Positions 6,848-12,433 of a stretch of DNA of 13,247 nt are shown here, piece by piece. Below the pieces are notes generated by a model. It was given only the letters and a program-made list of their open reading frames with translations. It was not told the DNA's origin and searched no databases. Source of the DNA: CAVSWN01 sp046728115 (GTDB taxonomy: Bacteria; Acidobacteriota; Vicinamibacteria; Vicinamibacterales; CAVVIG01); NCBI GenBank assembly GCA_046728115.1, contig JBKPDW010000312.1, forward strand, positions 1 through 13,247. The letters are read 5' to 3'. Within the stretch, counting starts at the first letter, position 1. Every line of letters starts with the position of its first letter. Both the position numbers and the translations under genes were made by a program.

Positions 6848-7258
6848 CTACCGTGTCCCCACAGGCGTGACGTGAGCGCCCGCGAGCGGCGTGCCGGCGT
6901 ACACCAGCTTGTCCTGGTCCGAGAAGATCGCGAATTGGCACCGATCCATCGTGTCCTTGATCGAAAACGCGTAGCTCGCGCCGTCGGTCGTGAAGTGCAG
7001 CGCGAAGCCCTGAGGGAGCGCGGGGATGTTCGAGAGTTCGTCGGGCCTGCGATAGCGCGGCTTCATGGGACCAACCACAACTACTTCAGCCATGTTGATG
7101 GCCTGCGCAACCTTGACGGCCCGCTCCCTTCGCGCGCTCTGTTCGGACGTTTCGTTCGGCCCGTGCAGACACGCGGCGAGCCGCGCGCCTCCGCCTTGCG
7201 CCGGCGTCAACGCAGCTGCCGCGAGCACGGCCGTTGCCAGGAGCATCAGTTTTCCCAT
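6848..7258 (-). CDS. small secreted protein of unknown function
   Basis: I do not recognise this family. The product is 136 aa. A clear Sec-type signal peptide (positive KL start, then the hydrophobic stretch LLATAVLAAAALTPA) should be cut near residue 20, giving a mature periplasmic or exported protein of about 115 aa. It has two cysteines, Cys30 (AACLHGPNE) and Cys107 (DRCQFAIFSD), which could form one disulfide. The segment between carries a basic helix (SARRERAVKVAQAIN) and then strand-like stretches (FALHFTTDGASYAFSIKDT). The C-terminal half, with its paired Cys and FSD motif, is faintly like pseudopilin tails, but I see no prepilin cleavage motif. The start is well supported: GGAGG at minus-strand 7269-7265 with a 6-bp spacer to ATG 7258. 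It lies 49 bp downstream of the methyltransferase on the same strand and may be co-transcribed. Confidence 0.75.
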   Translation of the reverse strand: MGKLMLLATAVLAAAALTPAQGGGARLAACLHGPNETSEQSARRERAVKVAQAINMAEVVVVGPMKPRYRRPDELSNIPALPQGFALHFTTDGASYAFSIKDTMDRCQFAIFSDQDKLVYAGTPLAGAHVTPVGTR

Positions 7259-7264
7259 CGCGAT

Positions 7265-7269
7265 CCTCC
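7265..7269 (-). promoter_or_regulatory. strong ribosome binding site of the small secreted protein
   Basis: On the minus strand GGAGG is separated by six bases (ATCGCG) from the ATG at 7258. It is the best Shine-Dalgarno match in the window and fixes this start. It contrasts with neighbouring starts that lack one. Confidence 0.7.
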
Positions 7270-7307
7270 GGTGTTTTGGACGTCGGGGTCCCCTCCATGG
7301 CCGCGTC

Positions 7308-7988
7308 TCAACGCTTCGTGAATATCAGAATGTGCTGCCGCGGCAGCGCCTCGTCCACCTCCGACAGCGTAAAGCCCTCGTGCTCCACCTCGACCTTCGC
7401 CTCGGCGACGCTCATCTTGTGCTCGTATTTGATCGGAATCGCCGGATCTTCCTTGCGGTACTCGAGCAGGACCAGCCGTCCCCCCGGCTTCAACGCGTCG
7501 CGAAGGCCATTGAGCATCGCCTGAGGATGCGAGAACTCGTGATAGACGTCGACGAGCAACTCGAGGTCGACTGACGACGGCGGCAGCCTGGGATCGTCGA
7601 CGGCGCCCTGCACGAGCGTCACATTGGTGACCTTCTTGTCCGCGAGACGGCGCCGGAGGATCTCGAGCATCTGCGGCTGGATGTCGTTGGCGAACACGCG
7701 TCCCGTCGGTCCCACGCGCTGCGACAGCCTCATCGTCATGAAGCCGGAACCGGCGCCGATGTCGGCGACGCTCGCGCCCTTCGGGATCTTCAAGATGCTG
7801 ATCGCGCGGTCTGGTTCTTCTTCGTCCAGGCGCTCGGGCCGTTCGAGCCACGCCGCTCCCTGATAACCCATGACGGGCGCGAAGCGCCGGCCGCTGACCG
7901 GGTGCGTGCCAGGTTCCTGCGCGATGAGCGCGGCGGCGCACAGAAACGTGAGGAGACCGCCGATGGACAGGCGTCTCGAAGCTTTCAT
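7308..7988 (-). CDS. class I SAM-dependent methyltransferase with N-terminal signal peptide
   Basis: This is a 226-aa Rossmann-fold methyltransferase. SAM-binding motif I is VADIGAGSGF (residues 74-83), followed by an acidic loop FANDIQPQML, then VTLVQGAVDDPRLP, a motif IV-like VDLELLVDVYHEFSHP and the post-core LKPGGRLVLLEYRKEDP. The N-terminus (KASRR, then LSIGGLLTFLCAAALIA and QE) looks like a cleavable Sec signal with cleavage after about residue 23. The conserved pre-domain HPVSGRRFAPVMGYQGAAWLERPERLDEEEPDR matches a group of methyltransferases I recall from acidobacteria and planctomycetes; substrate unknown. Export is puzzling because SAM is cytosolic. Start ATG 7988 is chosen because upstream codons overlap the divergent gene. 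It has no Shine-Dalgarno sequence, but a TATATT box lies 8 bp upstream, fitting leaderless transcription. The small secreted protein lies downstream. Confidence 0.88.
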   Translation of the reverse strand: MKASRRLSIGGLLTFLCAAALIAQEPGTHPVSGRRFAPVMGYQGAAWLERPERLDEEEPDRAISILKIPKGASVADIGAGSGFMTMRLSQRVGPTGRVFANDIQPQMLEILRRRLADKKVTNVTLVQGAVDDPRLPPSSVDLELLVDVYHEFSHPQAMLNGLRDALKPGGRLVLLEYRKEDPAIPIKYEHKMSVAEAKVEVEHEGFTLSEVDEALPRQHILIFTKR

Positions 7989-8007
7989 GTGACTAGAATA
8001 TAAGCGA
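7989..8007. promoter_or_regulatory. compact bidirectional promoter with overlapping -10 boxes
   Basis: Only 19 bp separate the ATG of the methyltransferase (7988, -) from the ATG of the small unknown gene (8008, +). TAGAAT at 7994-7999 reads as a -10 box for the plus gene and TATATT (minus strand, 8002-7997) for the minus gene. Each is exactly 8 bp from its start codon, so both transcripts would begin at or within a base or two of the ATG. No ribosome binding site fits for either gene. Confidence 0.5.
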
Positions 8008-8508
8008 ATGAGCGAAACACTGACGCCTTCTCGCCTGTGGAAGCAGATGACCCTCGACGCGCGCCAGCGCGCGGCCCGCGCGTTCTGGGCCGACGGCGAT
8101 GCAATCGACGACCAGGTGCAGGCAGCCATGCTCGTCGCGCAGCAGAAGAAGTTCCGCCCGAAGACGGTGATAGGCCTCGACCTCGATCGTAAGGCGCGAC
8201 ATCTGGCTACGCTCGGCTCGCTGCCCGACAACCTCGCCGCGCGCGCGTTGGCGGTGTATCACCTCGCCGAACAACGACCGATGATGGGCGTGTTCCTCGA
8301 CGCCCTCGGCATCGCGCACGAAAACGGTCTGATCCAGGACGAGAGCGTCAAGCCCGACGCGCAGAAGATTGGTCCGGCCGTCGCGCAGATCGAGCAGCAA
8401 TTTCCGGCAGAGGACGTGCGCCTGTACCTAAGCACGTTGCTCTCCCAGGATCCGGAAACATGGGGAGCGCTCAAGGACAGGGTTCAGCCGGCGGAGGTTC
8501 GGGATTAG
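8008..8508 (+). CDS. small cytosolic protein of unknown function
   Basis: This 166-aa protein is not one I can name. It has no signal peptide or membrane segment and looks mostly helical. The N-terminal part is SRLWKQMTLDARQRAARAFWAD, the middle QKKFRPKTVIGLDLDRKARHLATLGSLPDNLAARALAVYHLAEQRPMMGVFLDALGI, and the end acidic (EQQFPAEDVRLYLSTLLSQDPETWGALKDRV). The repeated helix-turn spacing would suit an adaptor or regulatory helical bundle, but this is only an impression. Codon use is like its neighbours, and the long frame with coherent composition supports a real gene. The ATG at 8008 is 19 bp from the divergent methyltransferase ATG. Its stop TAG (8506-8508) falls inside a GGGATT heptamer repeat, and only 7 bp separate it from the convergent AtoE stop. 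Confidence 0.75.
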   Translation: MSETLTPSRLWKQMTLDARQRAARAFWADGDAIDDQVQAAMLVAQQKKFRPKTVIGLDLDRKARHLATLGSLPDNLAARALAVYHLAEQRPMMGVFLDALGIAHENGLIQDESVKPDAQKIGPAVAQIEQQFPAEDVRLYLSTLLSQDPETWGALKDRVQPAEVRD

Positions 8509-8514
8509 GGATTG
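8501..8514. repeat. two GGGATT heptamers at the convergent gene ends
   Basis: GGGATTA (8501-8507) and GGGATTG (8508-8514) are adjacent 7-bp units. They span the stop codon of the small unknown gene and the short gap to the AtoE stop (8518-8516). Two copies alone would be unremarkable; they are listed because the same period is found in other spacers of this window. Confidence 0.5.
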
Positions 8515-8515
8515 G

Positions 8516-9913
8516 TCAGAGCGGATACTGCAAGGTCAGTCCGAGTAGTGTCACCAGCACGAGCACGACGGGGACGAGGGCGAAGAAGACCACCAGCGTG
8601 TAACCCATCACATCGCGGGCGCCGAGGCGAAGCAGACCCAACGTCGGCAACATCCAGAACGGCTGTACCAGATTAGCCAGCGCCTCGCCGAGGTCGTACG
8701 CGGCCACAACCCAGCCCAGGTGCGTCTGCAGCGTGTGGGCGGCCTCGATCACGTACGGCGCCTCGATCACCCACTTCGATCCACCCGACGGAACGAATAC
8801 ACCGAGCACCGCGGAATAGGCTGCCACCAGTGGTGGAAACGTGCCCGGCGTCGATGCACGGACGAACAGGCCTGCCACGCGCTCGTTGAGATGCGTGGTG
8901 GTGATGATGCCCGCAATCCCCGCGTAAAACGGAAACTGCAGGATCACCCCCCACACCGCCGGCGTCGCGTTCTGAACGGCTCGCATCAGACGCGCCGGCG
9001 TCTTGTGCAGCAGAAATCCGACCAGGAGAAATGTCAGATTCAGCGTGTTGAGGGTCAGCGCGTTCAACGGCTCTGGCGCCTCCATGAAATAGCGCGTCAG
9101 ATAGGCCGCGCCCAGCGCGACGATGAGCCATGTCAGGATCGGCGAGTGTTCGAGCCATTGACCCGGAGTCGGCGTCTTCGGCACGCCTTCAAGTTCGTGC
9201 GGCTCGGTCAAGTCGACACCGAGATCGCGGGCGGTCTTGCCCATGCCGGCAGGCGGCGCGGCGAACCACATCACCGCGGTCACGACGATCATTTCGACGA
9301 TGACCGAGACGACGGACTGCCAGAGGAAGATGGTGTGCCGGAACGGAATGATCCCGCCAGGTAAGACGCCGGCGTGCGCGACGATGTCGCGAATCCGTGG
9401 TTGCAGCGCGCCGGGCGTCGCCATCTGCAGCGCTGCTGAACCGCTGAGGCCCTGCGCCCAGATGCTGCCCAGGCCGAGAAAACTCGATGCTGCCAGCGCG
9501 CGGTAATCCACATTGTCGACACGCCTCGCGACCTCGCGCGCGAGCACGGCGCTGAAGATCAGGCTGAAGCCCCAGTTCAACCACGACGTTGCGAGCGCGA
9601 AGAAGGTGACCATCGCAACGGCGCTTCGCGGTGTGGAGGGCAGCCCTGCAAGTGCGCGAATGAATCGGCGCATCGGCGCCGAGGTCGCGAGCACATGGCC
9701 GGTGATGATCACCAGTGCCATCTGCAACGTGAAGGGAATCAGCTCCCAGAATCCGCTGCCCCACGCGTCGACGACCTGTGCCAGGGAGGAGGAGGTGACG
9801 CCGAGCGCTGCCGCGACAACGAAGACAGTGGCGAGCAGCGCAAAAATGAAGGCGTCCGGCACCCAGCGCTCGGTCCAGGTCGTCAGCCGCAGGGCCAGTC
9901 TGGAAATCGACAT
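8516..9913 (-). CDS. short-chain fatty acid transporter, AtoE family
   Basis: This 465-aa polytopic membrane protein matches the AtoE family, thought to import short-chain fatty acids such as acetoacetate or butyrate. Family features include an N-terminal ERWVPDAFIFALLATVFV, a Trp-rich WGSGFWELIPFTLQMALVIITGHVLATS, the signature stretch TSWLNWGFSLIFSAVLAREVARR, and near the C-terminus VLGVFVPSGGSKWVIEAP followed by LVQPFWMLPTLGLLRLGARDVMGY. About 11-12 hydrophobic segments can be counted, and the length is close to the usual 440-470 aa. There are no acetoacetate metabolism genes (AtoD, AtoA, AtoB) nearby, so the native substrate is uncertain. The ATG at 9913 directly abuts a TTCAGA-type repeat, leaving no Shine-Dalgarno sequence. 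The start still fits the family, because the conserved ERxxPDAF block begins about 15 residues in. It diverges from the hydrolase/ABC operon with a 144-bp gap. Confidence 0.93.
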   Translation of the reverse strand: MSISRLALRLTTWTERWVPDAFIFALLATVFVVAAALGVTSSSLAQVVDAWGSGFWELIPFTLQMALVIITGHVLATSAPMRRFIRALAGLPSTPRSAVAMVTFFALATSWLNWGFSLIFSAVLAREVARRVDNVDYRALAASSFLGLGSIWAQGLSGSAALQMATPGALQPRIRDIVAHAGVLPGGIIPFRHTIFLWQSVVSVIVEMIVVTAVMWFAAPPAGMGKTARDLGVDLTEPHELEGVPKTPTPGQWLEHSPILTWLIVALGAAYLTRYFMEAPEPLNALTLNTLNLTFLLVGFLLHKTPARLMRAVQNATPAVWGVILQFPFYAGIAGIITTTHLNERVAGLFVRASTPGTFPPLVAAYSAVLGVFVPSGGSKWVIEAPYVIEAAHTLQTHLGWVVAAYDLGEALANLVQPFWMLPTLGLLRLGARDVMGYTLVVFFALVPVVLVLVTLLGLTLQYPL

Positions 9914-10035
9914 TTCAGAGTTCAGACTGCAGATTTCAGATCGATTTCAGATTTCCGTCGGCCCGATTCCAATGAATCTCCCAATCCACCAATCTGCAAT
10001 CAATCTGAACTCTGAACTCCGAAATCTGAACTGTT
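9914..10035. repeat. inverted pair of TTCAGA heptamer arrays in a divergent spacer
   Basis: The left array holds heptamers of TTCAGA type (9914-9920, 9921-9927, variant 9928-9934, 9935-9941, 9946-9952). The right array holds the reverse complement pattern, nTCTGAA (10003-10030, four units), then AACTGTT at 10029-10035. Aligning 9914-9941 with the reverse complement of 10003-10030 gives 23 of 28 matches in register, so a long imperfect stem with a loop of about 60 bases is possible. The loop has weaker CCAATC-type repeats at 9980-10005. The array starts at the first base after the AtoE ATG, so it occupies the promoter and leader space of both divergent genes. Confidence 0.85.
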
Positions 10036-10040
10036 TACCT

Positions 10041-10046
10041 TAGCAT
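10041..10046 (+). promoter_or_regulatory. possible -10 box of the hydrolase/ABC operon
   Basis: TAGCAT (four of six matches to TATAAT) lies 11 bp before the GTG at 10058, in the only non-repetitive part of the spacer. No matching -35 and no ribosome binding site are seen. This is a weak call. Confidence 0.2.
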
Positions 10047-10057
10047 AGCGTCGGCAC

Positions 10058-10858
10058 GTGCCCGTTCTCGATCTCGCGCACTCTCCCTTGGCGCCCGGCG
10101 TCTCGCCGGTTCGCATCCATTACCGCGAGACGGGCGCCGGATCGCCAATCCTGTTTCTCCACGGAGGCTGGGGTTATGAGATCTATCCGTTCGATCGCAC
10201 GATGGCGGTGCTCGCATCGCATCACCGGATGGTGATTCCGGATCGCACCGGCTACGGCCGGTCTGGAGCGATCGATACGTTGCCTCCGGACTTTCATCGG
10301 CTCGCCATGGCAGAAACCCGCGCCGTCATCGGCGCGCTGCGACTCGACCGGCCCGTCGTGTGGGGACACAGCGACGGAGCGGTCATCGCGCTGCTGCTCG
10401 CGCTCGACTCGCCGGACGCCGTCGGCGGCGTCATCCTCGAAGCAACTCACGTCTACCGTCGCAAGCCGCGGTCGCAGGCGTTCTTTCAGGCAGTCGTCGA
10501 CGATCCGCGGTCGCTCGGCGAGAGCGCCATCGCCGTCCTTGCCCGCGATCATGGTCCGCGCTGGGTCCAGCTCGTCCGGCTGCACTCGTGCGCTTGGCTG
10601 CAGATCGCGGTCGATGCCGCGTCGGAAACGGCGGATTTCTACGACGGCCGGCTGAACGAGATGACTGTTCCGGCACTCGTCCTCCACGGTGGGCGCGATC
10701 CTCGAACAGAGCCTGGCGAGCTCGCGGAACTCGAGGGCGGGATTCGCGATCTGCGCGGTTTCGCGATTCTGCCCGAGGCGGGACACAGCCCTCACAGCGA
10801 GCGCGCGACGGCCGACGAAGCAGCGCAGCTCGCGCTGCGCTTCATGGCCGGCACATGA
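10058..10858 (+). CDS. alpha/beta hydrolase, first gene of the ABC importer operon
   Basis: This 266-aa protein is a standard alpha/beta hydrolase of the esterase/lipase-epoxide hydrolase type. The oxyanion-hole motif is FLHGGWG, the nucleophile elbow GHSDGA places Ser105, ALVLHGGRDPRTEP gives Asp214, and EAGHSPHSE gives His243, so the triad is complete. The cap region (about 125-190) contains HVYRRKPRSQAFFQAVVDDPR and a Trp-containing LHSCAWLQIAVD segment. No signal peptide is present, so it acts in the cytoplasm. The start is GTG 10058, placed just after the repeat array, with no clear ribosome binding site. Its stop overlaps the next start as ATGA (10855-10858), which implies translational coupling with the transporter ATPase. 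By context, it probably hydrolyses an ester, lactone or amide bond in whatever the importer brings in; the substrate cannot be read from the sequence. Confidence 0.9.
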   Translation: MPVLDLAHSPLAPGVSPVRIHYRETGAGSPILFLHGGWGYEIYPFDRTMAVLASHHRMVIPDRTGYGRSGAIDTLPPDFHRLAMAETRAVIGALRLDRPVVWGHSDGAVIALLLALDSPDAVGGVILEATHVYRRKPRSQAFFQAVVDDPRSLGESAIAVLARDHGPRWVQLVRLHSCAWLQIAVDAASETADFYDGRLNEMTVPALVLHGGRDPRTEPGELAELEGGIRDLRGFAILPEAGHSPHSERATADEAAQLALRFMAGT

Positions 10859-11658
10859 CGTCGGTTCAATTCGATCGTGTCGTCTGCGACTTCGTCACGC
10901 CGGCGCGCCGTCCGTATCGTGCGCTCGACGAGGTCTCGTTCACCGTGCCTTCAGGTGCCTTTTTTGCCATCGTCGGCCCGAGCGGCTGTGGAAAGTCGAC
11001 GCTCCTGAACACCGCGGCCGGCCTCCTGAGGCCAACCCTGGGCCGGGTGCGCGTCGGCGATCGCGATCTCGACGGGCTCAATCGCGACGCCGCGTACATG
11101 TTTCAGCAGGACGCGCTCCTGCCGTGGAAATCGGTGCGCGACAACGTCGCGCTTGGACTGATGCTTGCTGGCGTCTCGCGCGCGGGCGCGCGGGCGCGCG
11201 CCGACGAGTGGCTGGCGCGCGTGGGCCTCGGGGGATTTGCCAACCACTATCCGTCACAGCTGAGCGGCGGCATGCGCAAGCGTGTCGCGATTGCGCAGAA
11301 CTGGATCATCGATCGCGGGATCGTGCTGATGGACGAGCCGTTCAGTGCGCTCGACGTCCACACGCGACAGCGGATGGAAGCCGAATTGCTCGCGCTCTGG
11401 GAATCGTCGCGGAAGACCGTGGTCTTCGTCACCCACGATCTCGAGGAAGCGATCTCGCTCGCCGACGAGGTCGTCGTGCTGTCCGCCGGTCCGGGCAGTC
11501 GCGTGGTGGCGCGGCATCCGGTCCAGCTGGATCGACCGCGGGACTTGATGGAGCTGCGAACGACGACCGCGTTCGTGGAGATGTATCGCGCGATCTGGGC
11601 GGTGCTGCGCGGGGAAGTGATCAAGAGTCAGCACGCAGCAGAGGTTGCACGTGGTTGA
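10855..11658 (+). CDS. ABC transporter ATP-binding protein, NitT/TauT type
   Basis: This 267-aa ATPase energises the importer encoded by the next two genes. Walker A is GPSGCGKST (residues 41-49), the Q-loop is FQQDALLPW, the ABC signature LSGGMRKR begins at residue 136, Walker B is VLMDEP with Asp160-Glu161, and the H-loop His is 194 in FVTHDLEEA. QDALLPWKSVRDNVALGL is typical of the SsuB/TauB/NrtD group, which serves importers for small anions, sulfonates, or thiamine and riboflavin precursors. All catalytic motifs are intact. The ATG at 10855 overlaps the hydrolase stop by 4 bp, and the TGA at 11656-11658 overlaps the permease start by 8 bp, so the complex is translated as a coupled set. 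A frame extending upstream of 10855 overlaps the hydrolase gene and is ignored. Confidence 0.95.
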   Translation: MTSVQFDRVVCDFVTPARRPYRALDEVSFTVPSGAFFAIVGPSGCGKSTLLNTAAGLLRPTLGRVRVGDRDLDGLNRDAAYMFQQDALLPWKSVRDNVALGLMLAGVSRAGARARADEWLARVGLGGFANHYPSQLSGGMRKRVAIAQNWIIDRGIVLMDEPFSALDVHTRQRMEAELLALWESSRKTVVFVTHDLEEAISLADEVVVLSAGPGSRVVARHPVQLDRPRDLMELRTTTAFVEMYRAIWAVLRGEVIKSQHAAEVARG

Positions 11659-12433
11659 CGCTCGATCTGGCGCGCCACGCCTCGGCCCCGCGTCGCTTCT
11701 CTTTTTTCGCATCCTCGTGGGCATCGTGGTGCTCGCGCTCTGGCAAGGCCTCGTCGCCGCGGGCCGCCTCGATCCATTCTTCGTCAGCCGGCCGTCGGCC
11801 ATCGTAGCGCGCATCGGTTCCTGGATCTCGAGCGGGACGCTCTGGGCTCATCTCGCGACGACGCTCGAGGAATCGCTGCTCGGTCTCGTCGTCGGCGCGA
11901 TTCTCGGTATCTCGCTCGGCTTTGCACTGGCACGCTCGCCGCGCGTGGCCGCGGTGTGCGACCCGTACATCAAGATGCTGAACGCGGTGCCGCGGGTCGT
12001 GCTGGCCCCGCTGTTCCTGCTCTGGTTTGGCCTCGGTATCTGGTCGAAGGTGGCGCTTGCCGTGACGCTCGTGTTTTTTGTGATGTTCTTCAACACGTAT
12101 CAGGGTGTCCGCGACGCCGATCGCGTGCTCATCGACAACGTGCGCATGCTGGGGGCGAACGAACGCCAGCTGGTGCGGCACGTGCTCGTCCCGAGCGCAC
12201 TGACCTGGATCTTCTCGAGCCTTCACACCAGCCTGGGATTCGCGATGGTGGGTGCGGTTGTGGGAGAGTATCTGGGCGCGACGCGCGGACTGGGCTACGT
12301 GATTTCGCAGGCCGAAGGCACGTTCGACACGACAGGTGTGTTCGCGGGCATGACGGTCCTTGCGATGGTCGTCGTGATTGCCAGCGCGATGGTCACGCGA
12401 CTGGAGCGGTGGCTGCTCCGATGGAAGGCTTGA
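11651..12433 (+). CDS. ABC transporter permease, NitT/TauT type
   Basis: This 260-aa inner-membrane protein of the BPD_transp_1 family has about six hydrophobic segments (for example LLFFRILVGIVVLALWQGLV near the N-terminus and GVFAGMTVLAMVVVIASAMV near the C-terminus). The cytoplasmic coupling loop is MLGANERQLVRHVLVPSAL, about residues 166-184, an EAA-type motif that docks on the ATPase. The periplasmic N-terminal motif DPFFVSRPSAIV is usual in SsuC/TauC homologues. I chose GTG at 11651 because GAGG at 11641-11644 sits 6 bp before it. The in-frame TTG at 11645 would have no spacer to that site. The gene overlaps the ATPase gene by 8 bp and the binding-protein gene by 13 bp. Confidence 0.93.
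   Translation: MVDARSGAPRLGPASLLFFRILVGIVVLALWQGLVAAGRLDPFFVSRPSAIVARIGSWISSGTLWAHLATTLEESLLGLVVGAILGISLGFALARSPRVAAVCDPYIKMLNAVPRVVLAPLFLLWFGLGIWSKVALAVTLVFFVMFFNTYQGVRDADRVLIDNVRMLGANERQLVRHVLVPSALTWIFSSLHTSLGFAMVGAVVGEYLGATRGLGYVISQAEGTFDTTGVFAGMTVLAMVVVIASAMVTRLERWLLRWKA

Noticed and set aside
9914..10057. Riboswitch (for example TPP) upstream of the hydrolase/ABC operon
   Set aside because: NMT1-like importers are often thiamine-related, so I looked for THI-box segments. The CTGA occurrences all belong to the heptamer repeat and the conserved TPP core is absent.
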